A DNA stretch of 64,000 bases, from assembly GCA_001898335.1 (NCBI GenBank), contig MKTS01000005.1, forward strand, positions 1-64,000, read 5' to 3'. Each line of letters starts with the position of its first letter. Position 1 is the stretch's first letter. The notes beneath the pieces are model-generated. The model searched no databases. It had not been told where the DNA came from and saw only the letters and a program-made list of their open reading frames with translations. This stretch comes from Mucilaginibacter sp. 44-25 (lineage in GTDB: Bacteria > Bacteroidota > Bacteroidia > Sphingobacteriales > Sphingobacteriaceae). This document shows, in pieces, positions 42,956 to 51,526 of the stretch. The translations under genes were made by a program, and so were the position numbers.

Positions 42956-43528
42956 ATGAAGATCGGTTTACTATTCGGTTCATTTAATCCTATCCACATC
43001 GGGCATTTAATTATAGCCAACTACATGGCCAACCATACCGCTTTAGATAAGGTTTGGCTGGTGGTGTCGCCGCAAAACCCGTTAAAAAAGTACGGCGACC
43101 TTATTAACACTTATGACCGACTGGAAATGGCCAAACTGGCTACAGAAAACGCCACTAACATCTCCGTTAGCGATGTGGAACTAAAGCTACCACAGCCCTC
43201 TTATACCATTGATACCCTCACGCATTTAAGAGAAAAATACCCCGAGCACGAATTTGCGCTGATTATGGGCTCTGATAACCTGGTGACCCTGCATAAGTGG
43301 AAAAACTATAAACTGATCCTCAGAGATTATGAAATATTTGTTTATCCACGCCCTGGTTATGAAAATGCCGAATTTGCTTCGCACCCTTCCGTAACCATTA
43401 CCATGACACCGCTCATGGAACTTTCAGCCACGTTTATACGCCAATCCATCAAGGAGAAAAAAAACGTGCAATATTTTGTGCCCGATCCTGTACTTAAATT
43501 TATTGACAGTAAAAGCCTTTACAGGTAA
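42956..43528 (+). CDS. nadD: Nicotinate-nucleotide adenylyltransferase
   Basis: The 190-residue protein adenylates nicotinate mononucleotide in NAD synthesis. Motifs: GLLFGSFNPIHIGHLIIANY near residue 4 (nucleotidyl-transferase HxGH), VSPQNPLKKYG near 38, MGSDNLVTLHKW near 106, and ISATFIRQS-like LSATFIRQSIKE near 156, which contacts the ATP phosphates. The first codon lies one base beyond the right repeat of the S23 cassette. Confidence 0.96.
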   Translation: MKIGLLFGSFNPIHIGHLIIANYMANHTALDKVWLVVSPQNPLKKYGDLINTYDRLEMAKLATENATNISVSDVELKLPQPSYTIDTLTHLREKYPEHEFALIMGSDNLVTLHKWKNYKLILRDYEIFVYPRPGYENAEFASHPSVTITMTPLMELSATFIRQSIKEKKNVQYFVPDPVLKFIDSKSLYR

Positions 43529-43578
43529 CTACCTGTTTGCAGCGAGTACTGAATATGATAATGACTGAATATGTTTAT

Positions 43579-43621
43579 CAACAAAAAAGCGCCTTATATA
43601 ATATAAGGCGCTTTTTTGTTG
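43579..43621. terminator. Bidirectional terminator between nadD and lspA
   Basis: A near-perfect palindrome of 43 bases (CAACAAAAAAGCGCCTTATA and its reverse complement around a single central base) has a T run on each strand. Confidence 0.95.
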
Positions 43622-43635
43622 AATATTATTGAAAG

Positions 43636-44247
43636 CTATTCTTCAACCATCTCGCTGTTGGGATAGCTGGTTTCTGGTGTTTCGTGCTTAAAATACCGTT
43701 TCTGGTTAATCAGGATCATGATCACACCGATAGAAATAGCGGCATCGGCCAGGTTAAACACCGGCCGGAAAAATATAAACTCCTCACCTTTCCAGATAGG
43801 GAACCAATTAGGAAAATGCCCGGTAATGAGCGGAAAATAAAACATATCTACCACACGGCCATGGAACCAGCCCGCATAGTGATAAATTACCCCATAAAAG
43901 GTAGAATCAATGATGTTACCCACTGCACCTGCCAGTATGAGCGCTACCATCATAATTAACCCCCGGTGATATTTATGCTTAATTAGATGTACCAGCGCGA
44001 AACCAATACCCACTACCGCCACAATACGGAAAATAGTGAGGGCCAGCTTGCCAAAATCGCCTCCCAACTCCATTCCAAAGGCCATCCCGTTATTTTCAAT
44101 ATAGTGGAGCATGCCCCGGTTGCCCAGCAGGTGTATTTCACCAGCCTCTCCCGGTATCATATGGGTTTTTACCCAGATCTTAATGATCTGGTCTAACAGG
44201 ATAATAAATGCAGCGGTTAGAAAAGGTTTTGTATAAGCAGCCTTCAT
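43636..44247 (-). CDS. lspA: Prolipoprotein signal peptidase (SPase II)
   Basis: The 203-residue membrane protease removes signal peptides from prolipoproteins, fitting the many lipoproteins in this window. The aspartate dyad is visible in GAVGNIIDSTFYGVIYHY and FNLADAAISIGVI. ENNGMAFGME is the NxGxAFG motif. Four membrane helices are present, with an insert between the catalytic motifs (HGRVVDMFYFPLITGHFPNW) and a charged C-terminal tail. It begins directly at the end of the DksA-like gene (adjacent codons), so ileS, the DksA-like gene and lspA form one operon. Confidence 0.95.
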   Translation of the reverse strand: MKAAYTKPFLTAAFIILLDQIIKIWVKTHMIPGEAGEIHLLGNRGMLHYIENNGMAFGMELGGDFGKLALTIFRIVAVVGIGFALVHLIKHKYHRGLIMMVALILAGAVGNIIDSTFYGVIYHYAGWFHGRVVDMFYFPLITGHFPNWFPIWKGEEFIFFRPVFNLADAAISIGVIMILINQKRYFKHETPETSYPNSEMVEE

Positions 44248-44625
44248 CTATTGCTTTAATTTAGCTTCCATCGTTAGGGTAGTGTGCGGTACCGCACGCA
44301 GGCGTTCCTTAGGTATCAGTTTACCGGTTTCGCGGCAAATACCATAAGTCTTGTTTTCTATACGCACCAAGGCAGCTTCTAATTGCTCAATAAACTTCTT
44401 TTGGCGGGCAGCCAACTGGTTGATCTGCTCTTTCTCAAGGGTAGCAGAACCATCCTCAAGCGTTTTGTAAGTACCTGCGGTATCATCAGTACCATTGGCA
44501 TTAGGCGAGCTTAATGATGAGGCCAATGCAGCCAGCTCTTCTTTTGAGCTGCGCAATTTTTCCTGAATCAATTCTTTGAACTCTTTCAGCTCGGCATCAG
44601 AATACCTTGTTTTTTCGTTTTCCAT
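44248..44625 (-). CDS. TraR/DksA family zinc-finger-like regulator
   Basis: The 125-residue product has a long N-terminal coiled coil (AELKEFKELIQEKLRSSKEE, then LEKEQINQLAARQKKFIEQL) and a C-terminal motif YGICRETGKLIPKERLRAVP, typical of the DksA/TraR fold. The canonical four-cysteine zinc site is reduced to one Cys (ICRETG), so metal binding is doubtful, as in many Bacteroidota members. Such proteins bind the RNA polymerase secondary channel. It abuts lspA and ileS with no spacing. Confidence 0.9.
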   Translation of the reverse strand: MENEKTRYSDAELKEFKELIQEKLRSSKEELAALASSLSSPNANGTDDTAGTYKTLEDGSATLEKEQINQLAARQKKFIEQLEAALVRIENKTYGICRETGKLIPKERLRAVPHTTLTMEAKLKQ

Positions 44626-47600
44626 TTAATTCTTTGTTATAGCAATCAATATCTCAAATTCATCAATAACCGCTTTATCAGCATCAGCCAGCGCATCAGC
44701 AGGTATTATGCTATCTGCCAGTACTTCTGCGCTAATGTAAGCGCTGTTATTTTCTATAGCTTTCCATATTTCCGCATTAGCATTAACCTGTACCGCTATA
44801 CGGTCGGTTACCTCAAAACCTTTGCTTTTACGCAGGTTTTGTACACGGTTTACAAACTCACGGGCGTAACCTTCTTCTTTCAGTTCATCTGTAATTGTAA
44901 CATCAAGCGCAACGGTAAGTTTACCTAAGTTAGCTACCTGCCATCCCGGAACATCTTCGGCGATAATTTCTACGTCAGATGGTAGTATAGAGTACTTATC
45001 AAGTATCGAGATAGAACCGTTTGTTTCCAGTTCATTTATCTGTTCCTGTGTAAAGGCAGTTATAACAGCCGCCACTTCTTTCATATCCTTGCCCACTTTG
45101 GCACCAAGGGCTTTAAAGTTTGGCTTTATCTTCTTTTTGATGAAACCGGCGGTATCGGTAATGTATTCGATATCCTTTATGTTGGTTTCAGACAGGATAA
45201 GTTCCTTAACTTTTTCAACCTGTAATTTAAAGTTTTTATCCAGGATAGGCAACAATATCTTGCTTAAAGGACGGCGAACCGGCACCTCTATTTTCTTACG
45301 CAGCGATAATACCAGTGATGAAATATCCTGCGCCAGTTGCATACGCTCTTCCAAAGCTTTATCAACCAGGTCGGCGTGGTATTCCGGGAAGTAAGCCAGG
45401 TGTACTGATTCAAATTCCTCTTTACCGGTTACGCTGTTCAGGTCGGTGTATAAACGCTCAGCAAAGAACGGCGCAATAGGCGACATCAATTTGCTAATGG
45501 TAATTAAGCAAGTGTAAAGCGTTTGGTAGGCCGATAGTTTGTCTTCAGAGTTATCTGATTTCCAGAAACGGCGACGACCCAGGCGCACGTACCAATTGCT
45601 CAGGTGTGCGTCAACAAACTCTTGTATAGCGCGGGCGGCCTTGGTAGGCTCAAAGTCGGCATAGTAGCCATCAACCTCCGCGCTCAAAGTATTTAATAAC
45701 GATAATATCCAGCGGTCAAGCTCGGGGCGGTTCTCTATCGCTATCTCTGCTTCTTCGTACTTAAACTTATCAATGTTAGCATAAAGCGTAAAAAAAGAAT
45801 AGGTATTATACAGCGTACCAAAGAACTTACGACGCACCTCGTCCAAACCTTCGGTATTAAACTTCAGGTTATCCCATGGCGATGCATTGCTGATCATGTA
45901 CCAACGCGCGGCATCGGCACCAACCTGTTCAATGGTCGCGAACGGATCAACACCATTGCCTAAACGTTTAGACATTTTGTTACCGTTCTTATCCAACACC
46001 AAACCGTTCGAAATAACGTTCTTGAACGCGACACCACGGTTGCCAACCTTCTCATTAACAGCTTTTACTTCGTCGCTTGCTTCGCTTAGCATTACGGCTA
46101 TGGCGTGCAGGGTAAAGAACCAGCCGCGGGTTTGGTCAACACCTTCCGCAATGAAATCAGCCGGGTAGGCTGCTTCAAATTCTTCCTTATTCTCAAAAGG
46201 AAAATGCCATTGCGCATACGGCATGGCACCGCTATCAAACCAAACGTCAATAAGATCTGTCTCTCGGATCATTTTATTGCCGGATGATGATACCAATATT
46301 ACATCATCAACATAAGGGCGGTGCATATCCGCCAGCTTAAAACCTGCCGGCATAAAGCCCGCGGCAATAGATTTTTCGATCTCGGCATTCAGCTCCGCGA
46401 TAGAACCGATACATTTCTCTTCGCTACCGTTCTCTTCGCGCCAGATAGGCAGCGGAGTACCCCAGTAGCGTGAGCGCGAAAGGTTCCAGTCGACCAGGTT
46501 TTCCAGCCAGTTACCAAAACGGCCTGTACCGGTGCTTTCCGGTTTCCAGTTGATGGTTTTGTTCAGCTCCACCATCTTATCCTTAACGGCAGTGGTACGG
46601 ATGAACCAGCTATCCAGCGGATAGTACAGTATAGGCTCATCAGAACGCCAGGAGTGTGGGTAGCTGTGCTCGTATTTTTGTACGTTAAATGCCTTGTTCT
46701 CTTCTTTTAGCTTGATGGAGATGAGCACGTCGGTCGGTTTAAAATCCGCCTCTGCGCGCTCGGCATCTGTGTAATATTCTTCTTTAACGTAACGGCCTGC
46801 AAAATCAGACACCTCGGTAACAAAGCGGCCTTGTTTATCAACAAGCGGTACATCCTTACCGTTCTCGTCCTTTACCATCACCGATGGTACGTTGTTTTCT
46901 TTACATGCCCTAAAGTCGTCCGCACCAAAAACTGACGCGGTGTGTACGATACCTGTACCATCACCTGTGGTAACAAAATCAGCCGGGATAACGCGGAACG
47001 CATTTTTCTCCAGGTCTTCGTTAGTTACATAAGGCATCAGTTGATAGTAATGGATGCCTACCAGGTCGCTGCCTTTAAATTCGCCGCTAACCTGCCATGG
47101 GATAATTTTGTCGCCGCCTTTGTAATCATCAAAAGAAGCGTTCTCACCATCAGCTTTAAAGTATTTGCCAACCAGCTCTTTGGCTAATACCACACAAACA
47201 GGCTTGTAAGTGTAAGGGTTAAAGGTGTTGATCTTTACGTAAGTGATGTCCTCACCAACAGCCAAAGCGCAGTTTGATGGCAGGGTCCATGGGGTTGTCG
47301 TCCAGGCCAGGATAAATACATCCGTATTTATACCATCGAACAGGAACTCCGAGTCGCTATCGCGCTTTACTTTAAACTGTGCGGTAATGGTGGTATCCTT
47401 CACCATTTTGTAGGTACCCGGCTGGTTCAGCTCGTGTGAGCTAAGGCCTGTGCCCGATTTGGGTGAATATGGCTGTACGGTATAACCTTTGTATAAAAGG
47501 TCTTTTTTATAAAGCTCCTTCAGTATCCACCAAAGGGTTTCAATGTATTCGTTCTCGTAGGTAACGTAAGGATTTTCCAGGTCAACCCAGTAGCCCATCT

Positions 47601-48006
47601 TTTCGGTAAGGTCGTTCCACACATCGGTGTAACGCATTACCTCTTTGCGGCAGGCGTCGTTATATTCCTTAACGGTAATTTTTTTACCGATATCGTCTTT
47701 AGTGATGCCTAAGGCTTTTTCAACCGCCAGCTCAATAGGCAAGCCATGGGTATCCCACCCGCCTTTACGTTTAACCTGGTAGCCCTTAAGCGTTTTGTAA
47801 CGGCAAAAAATATCCTTAATAGAGCGGGCCATTACGTGGTGAATACCCGGCATACCATTCGCACTCGGCGGGCCCTCATAAAAGGTATAAGGGTTGCTTG
47901 CAGGGCGGCTGCTGATACTTTTTGAGAAGATGTTGTTCTGTTTCCAGAATTCGAGAACTTCTTTACCCGTTTTCGATAGATCTAATTGCTTATATTCCTT
48001 GTACAT
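44626..48006 (-). CDS. ileS: Isoleucyl-tRNA synthetase
   Basis: From the ATG at 48006 the protein has 1126 residues. The class I signature is the HIGH-like PSANGMPGIHHVMARS near residue 43, and the KMSKS loop is NGNKMSKRLGNGVDPFATIE near 670. The CP1 editing domain has LAWTTTPWTLPSN (the conserved editing threonines) and DVFILAWTTTPW. The anticodon domain is at the C terminus. A TTG 11 codons upstream (48039) could extend the frame; the ATG is preferred, and a TATTTTTG box on the minus strand (48037-48044) lies 30 bases before it. Confidence 0.97.
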   Translation of the reverse strand: MYKEYKQLDLSKTGKEVLEFWKQNNIFSKSISSRPASNPYTFYEGPPSANGMPGIHHVMARSIKDIFCRYKTLKGYQVKRKGGWDTHGLPIELAVEKALGITKDDIGKKITVKEYNDACRKEVMRYTDVWNDLTEKMGYWVDLENPYVTYENEYIETLWWILKELYKKDLLYKGYTVQPYSPKSGTGLSSHELNQPGTYKMVKDTTITAQFKVKRDSDSEFLFDGINTDVFILAWTTTPWTLPSNCALAVGEDITYVKINTFNPYTYKPVCVVLAKELVGKYFKADGENASFDDYKGGDKIIPWQVSGEFKGSDLVGIHYYQLMPYVTNEDLEKNAFRVIPADFVTTGDGTGIVHTASVFGADDFRACKENNVPSVMVKDENGKDVPLVDKQGRFVTEVSDFAGRYVKEEYYTDAERAEADFKPTDVLISIKLKEENKAFNVQKYEHSYPHSWRSDEPILYYPLDSWFIRTTAVKDKMVELNKTINWKPESTGTGRFGNWLENLVDWNLSRSRYWGTPLPIWREENGSEEKCIGSIAELNAEIEKSIAAGFMPAGFKLADMHRPYVDDVILVSSSGNKMIRETDLIDVWFDSGAMPYAQWHFPFENKEEFEAAYPADFIAEGVDQTRGWFFTLHAIAVMLSEASDEVKAVNEKVGNRGVAFKNVISNGLVLDKNGNKMSKRLGNGVDPFATIEQVGADAARWYMISNASPWDNLKFNTEGLDEVRRKFFGTLYNTYSFFTLYANIDKFKYEEAEIAIENRPELDRWILSLLNTLSAEVDGYYADFEPTKAARAIQEFVDAHLSNWYVRLGRRRFWKSDNSEDKLSAYQTLYTCLITISKLMSPIAPFFAERLYTDLNSVTGKEEFESVHLAYFPEYHADLVDKALEERMQLAQDISSLVLSLRKKIEVPVRRPLSKILLPILDKNFKLQVEKVKELILSETNIKDIEYITDTAGFIKKKIKPNFKALGAKVGKDMKEVAAVITAFTQEQINELETNGSISILDKYSILPSDVEIIAEDVPGWQVANLGKLTVALDVTITDELKEEGYAREFVNRVQNLRKSKGFEVTDRIAVQVNANAEIWKAIENNSAYISAEVLADSIIPADALADADKAVIDEFEILIAITKN

Positions 48007-48500
48007 CAATATGTTCGACTCGAATTTTAAAGGTTGCAAAAATAGTCAATTTAATTGTGAATAGCGGTAAATGATATGCAAGTTTTATATGCTGACTCAC
48101 CCCCTGCCCCTCTCTGCTTCGCAAAGAGGGGAGTTTATTTTTCCTTTGTCACGCTTAGGGACGAAGCATCTATTGTTGTAGAGCACCGCGTATATTAGAT
48201 TCTTCGCTCTCGCTCCCGATGACAAATTTTCACAACCCTCTTTTCGCAGCGGAGAGGGCCAACCAGCAAAGCGCGGTCGGGGTGAGTAAATGGGCGTTGC
48301 CGCCGGCCGCGCTATCCGCTCATACGCGCACAGGCGTTAGGCGCATGGCCAGTAACCGCTGCTATCGCTAACGCAACCCAAAACCATGTCATTGCAAGGA
48401 ACGAAGCAATCTAACAGGACAAGCACGCCCGCTTTGCCGCAGAGATTGCCGCGCTATCGCTCGTAATGACATGATTAGAAGCCGGGGTGAGTAAAATTCC
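48007..48500. repeat. Nested palindromic repeat island without genes
   Basis: An outer element (type A) is split: its left half at 48094-48134 (CTCACCCC ... CCCCTCTC ... GAGGGGAG) and its right half at about 48235-48287 (CCCTCTTT ... GAGAGGG ... GGGGTGAG). Between them sits a type B palindrome (48145-48227). A GC-rich inverted segment (48288-48384) follows, then a type C palindrome (48385-48473, ATGTCATTGC ... GTAATGACAT). The string CGGGGTGAGTAAA occurs twice, near 48279 and 48482, as a direct repeat. No reading frame of interest was found. Confidence 0.8.
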
Positions 48501-48508
48501 TATATTTG
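48501..48508 (+). promoter_or_regulatory. Probable -7 box of the M28 peptidase gene (TATATTTG)
   Basis: TATATTTG fits TAnnTTTG and ends 16 bases before the ATG. It starts about seven bases after the last repeat copy (GGGGTGAGTAAA), so the -33 region lies inside repeat DNA. Confidence 0.45.
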
Positions 48509-48524
48509 AATAAAACCCTTACAT

Positions 48525-50171
48525 ATGAAAATAAACGCCATAGCTGTTATTGCCGCTGCCGCCCTTTTCGCAGGATGCGCCGGCAATACGGATAAAAGCC
48601 AAAACACCGCTGCCGATACCGGCCTCGCGGCGGACATTAAACAACACATTGCTGTGCTGGCTAACGACTCGCTCCTGGGTCGCAAACCTTTTACCAAAGG
48701 CGAAGAAAAGACCATCAATTATATTGCCGCTGAATACAAAAAACTGGGGCTTGCGCCCGGTAACAATGGCAGCTATTTCCAGGAGGTCCCTATGGTAGAG
48801 ATCACCTCAAGCGCTAACGATATGGCCATTAGCGGCAAAACCAGCATGGACCTGAAACCGGGTGTGGATTTTGTGGCCTCGACCCGTCGCGAGCAGGATA
48901 CCCTAAGCTTAAAAAATTCGCCGCTGGTATTTGCAGGTTTCGGCGTGGTGGCGCCAGAATTTAAATGGGACGATTACAAGGGCCTTGATGTAAAAGGCAA
49001 AACGGTAATCGTGCTGGTGAACGACCCCGGCTTTAAAGCGCCTGAAAAATTATTTAAAGGCGATACCATGAGCTACTACGGCCGTTGGACCTATAAATAC
49101 GAGGAGGCTGCCCGCCAGGGCGCAGCAGGTGTAATCATTGTTCACCAAACCGAACCAGCAAGCTATGGCTGGCAGGTGATACAAAACAGCTTTGCAGGAG
49201 CAAAGCTTTACCTGCAACAAGCCGATAAACACATGAACCGCTGTAAGGTTGAGGGCTGGATAAGCGAGGAGGCTGCCACCAAACTATTGGCAAGCGCAGG
49301 CATAACCGGCAATATCCGCGACTATGCGCGCCGTAAAGATTTTAAAGCGGTTGACTTAGGCAGCAGCGTTTCGCTGTCACTAAACAATAAATTAAAGTAC
49401 TCTAAATCCAACAACGTTATTGGTATTATTAAAGGTACTGAGCACCCCGAAGAAACCATCTTGTACACCGCTCACTGGGACCACTTTGGTATAGGTAAAC
49501 CTGATGCCAGGGGCGATAGCATTTATAACGGCGCGGTTGACAATGCCAGCGGCGTAGCCGCCATTTTGGCCGTTGCTAAAAAGTTCGCGGCGCAAAAAGA
49601 TAAGCCTAAACGCTCTATTGTTTTCCTGGCAGTTACTGCCGAAGAGCAGGGCTTGCTGGGGTCTGAATACTACGCTACCCACCCTATTTATCCGCTGAAT
49701 AAAACAGTGGCTGATCTGAACATTGACGCTTTATCAGACTTTGGCGAAACCAGCAATTTCTCTATCACCGGCAAGGGGCAGAACGACCTGGATGATTATG
49801 TGATCAAACTAACCAAAGCTAAAGGCTGGGATGTAGTGGGCGATGAAAACCCCGGCTCAGGCAGTTACTACCGGTCTGACCATTTTAACTTTGCCAAAGT
49901 AGGTGTGCCTGCCTTAGACCTGCACAATGGCGCAAAAAGCATTAAACGCGGCGAAGAATTTGGCAAAGAAAAGCTAAAAGAGTATAACGATAAGCGTTAC
50001 CATCAACCATCAGACGAGTACAGTGATGCTATGGATACTAAAGGCATGGCGCAAACTACCGAACTAATGTACCAACTCGGCTTACAACTGTCTAACGAAA
50101 CTACTTTCCCCGGATGGAAAAAAGGTTCGGAATTTAAAGCCGTGCGCGACCGTGCAATGGGCGTCAAGTAG
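48525..50171 (+). CDS. M28-family zinc aminopeptidase lipoprotein
   Basis: The 548-residue protein has a lipobox (AALFAGC, Cys19) and should be lipid-anchored in the envelope. The N-terminal part has a PA domain (GFGVVAPEFKWDDYKGLDVK; VIVLVNDPG). The M28 catalytic region has YTAHWDHFGIGKP near residue 318 (His), GAVDNASGVAA near 338 (bridging Asp), LAVTAEEQGLLGS near 366 (catalytic Glu) and SDHFNFAKVGVPA near 449 (His). The metal ligands are complete, so an exo-peptidase acting on extracellular peptides is expected. A strong terminator follows. Confidence 0.92.
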   Translation: MKINAIAVIAAAALFAGCAGNTDKSQNTAADTGLAADIKQHIAVLANDSLLGRKPFTKGEEKTINYIAAEYKKLGLAPGNNGSYFQEVPMVEITSSANDMAISGKTSMDLKPGVDFVASTRREQDTLSLKNSPLVFAGFGVVAPEFKWDDYKGLDVKGKTVIVLVNDPGFKAPEKLFKGDTMSYYGRWTYKYEEAARQGAAGVIIVHQTEPASYGWQVIQNSFAGAKLYLQQADKHMNRCKVEGWISEEAATKLLASAGITGNIRDYARRKDFKAVDLGSSVSLSLNNKLKYSKSNNVIGIIKGTEHPEETILYTAHWDHFGIGKPDARGDSIYNGAVDNASGVAAILAVAKKFAAQKDKPKRSIVFLAVTAEEQGLLGSEYYATHPIYPLNKTVADLNIDALSDFGETSNFSITGKGQNDLDDYVIKLTKAKGWDVVGDENPGSGSYYRSDHFNFAKVGVPALDLHNGAKSIKRGEEFGKEKLKEYNDKRYHQPSDEYSDAMDTKGMAQTTELMYQLGLQLSNETTFPGWKKGSEFKAVRDRAMGVK

Positions 50172-50188
50172 TTTTTAGCTTGCAGAAT

Positions 50189-50232
50189 AAAAAAAGGATC
50201 GCCATGCATTGCTGCATGGCGATCCTTTTTTT
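50189..50232. terminator. Bidirectional terminator
   Basis: A perfect 20-base-pair stem (50189-50208 / 50213-50232) with loop TTGC has T runs on both strands and lies between convergent genes. Confidence 0.95.
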
Positions 50233-50238
50233 TATGTA

Positions 50239-50853
50239 CTATAATTTATCAATCCTAACCCATTGCATGCCTGCGGCGATAGCGGCCTGCACACCCGGCT
50301 CACCATCTTCAAAAACAAGGCATTGTTCAGGTGGCACACCAAGCTGCGCGGCGGCGGCTAAAAAGGGGTCGGCATAAGGTTTACCGTTAGCTGTATCACC
50401 GGCACATACCAGCACTTCAACTAAATCACGAATGCCCAATACTGTAAGCGTCTTTTCTACCGATTTACGGCTCCCGCCTGATACTACGCCTATACGCACC
50501 TTACCAGCGTGGTTTTTTAGATGGTTTACCACATAATCAATGGGTTGGGTTTGCTCAATAAATTCATTAAAGAACAAGGCATGCTTCCGCTCAGTGAATT
50601 CGGTAGGGTCAAAATTGGTATTATAGCGTTTATTTATTTCATCAATCACCTTAATAATAGGCAGCCCGGCAAACTCATCAATAATATCGCCCTCAATTAC
50701 TACACCCTCATCTGCCGCTACGCGTATATAGCTTTGCTTATGGGCTCCCATATTATCGGCCAGCGTACCATCACAGTCATATAAAAAAGCCTTGAAATCG
50801 CCCGACGATAGCTTGGTAAGGGCTTTATATTTTTGAAGAGATATCTTTTCCAT
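50239..50853 (-). CDS. HAD-superfamily phosphatase (beta-phosphoglucomutase-like)
   Basis: The 204-residue protein (ATG at 50853) has the HAD motifs FLYDCDGTLADNMGAHKQSY with nucleophile Asp near residue 22, VRIGVVSGGSRKSVEK near 117, and CLVFEDGEPGVQAAIAAGM near 178, with a small helical cap. This arrangement is typical of beta-phosphoglucomutase and related sugar-phosphate phosphatases. The frame extends 18 codons upstream without signal. The substrate is not determinable. Confidence 0.9.
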   Translation of the reverse strand: MEKISLQKYKALTKLSSGDFKAFLYDCDGTLADNMGAHKQSYIRVAADEGVVIEGDIIDEFAGLPIIKVIDEINKRYNTNFDPTEFTERKHALFFNEFIEQTQPIDYVVNHLKNHAGKVRIGVVSGGSRKSVEKTLTVLGIRDLVEVLVCAGDTANGKPYADPFLAAAAQLGVPPEQCLVFEDGEPGVQAAIAAGMQWVRIDKL

Positions 50854-51174
50854 TTCGGTGCAATTATAAATAAAACCCTTAGCACAATAATGTAAAAATA
50901 CTACCACAACTTTAAGCTATTAGATAGTGTAAAACATACAAATAGTGCAAAAAAGCCCTCCACATATTCAAAAAGCTATTTAGGGTATATGAAATTCCCC
51001 CACATGTAGTGATATGTCTACATTCCGGTAACTGCTTAATATAATAATTGTGTAATTATAATGTTACTAATTATAGATTAATGTATATCACACCAAAGGA
51101 AAACAACTTTAAGTTGTATATAAATTTTTAAGGCACGGCTATTGCCTTAGTTATATCAAACAAGGAATAAAATT
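50854..51174. other. AT-rich intergenic leader of the 89-residue membrane gene
   Basis: No gene is seen. The region holds short inverted repeats, for example AAGGCA / TGCCTT at about 51130-51147 and the stretch CCCCACATGTAGTGATATG near 50998. No clear TAnnTTTG box is seen, so the promoter of the downstream gene is not identified. Confidence 0.5.
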
Positions 51175-51444
51175 ATGGAGCATCTATTTTCAACTTTACT
51201 ACATTTATTTGTTGTAGTTATGATGGTGGGGTTTGTAGTAGGCGGAATTTTGGCCCTTACCGGAAGTTTTGATCACTGGACAGAACGTTATCGTTTAAAA
51301 CAGCGTCGTCGTAAATTAATTCGCGAGAATGAAATAAAAAAAGCACGCGTTGCCAACATGCCTAAAAGAAACGGACAGCAAGTTGCTGATATGCGAAACC
51401 CAAAAACAAATAATATTTATCGTATGCAACGTTATGTTGCTTAA
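51175..51444 (+). CDS. Small membrane protein with a basic tail, 89 residues
   Basis: One membrane helix is clear (LHLFVVVMMVGFVVGGILAL, about residues 10-29). The rest is very basic: YRLKQRRRKLIRENEIKKAR, then NMPKRNGQQVADMRNPKTNN, ending YRMQRYVA. With the basic part inside the cell, the tail could bind nucleic acid or acidic lipid head groups. No family was recognised. A near-perfect bidirectional terminator follows. Confidence 0.7.
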   Translation: MEHLFSTLLHLFVVVMMVGFVVGGILALTGSFDHWTERYRLKQRRRKLIRENEIKKARVANMPKRNGQQVADMRNPKTNNIYRMQRYVA

Positions 51445-51462
51445 TTAAATTCTTTAACAAAC

Positions 51463-51507
51463 GTAACAAAAAAGGGTGGAGCAATATGCTCCACCCTTTT
51501 TTGTTAC
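51463..51507. terminator. Bidirectional terminator between the 89-residue gene and pyk
   Basis: A perfect 21-base-pair stem (51463-51483 / 51487-51507) with loop ATA carries a run of A on the left and T on the right, so it can serve both converging genes. Confidence 0.96.
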
Positions 51508-51526
51508 GGTCAGGCTTGTGCCCTTA

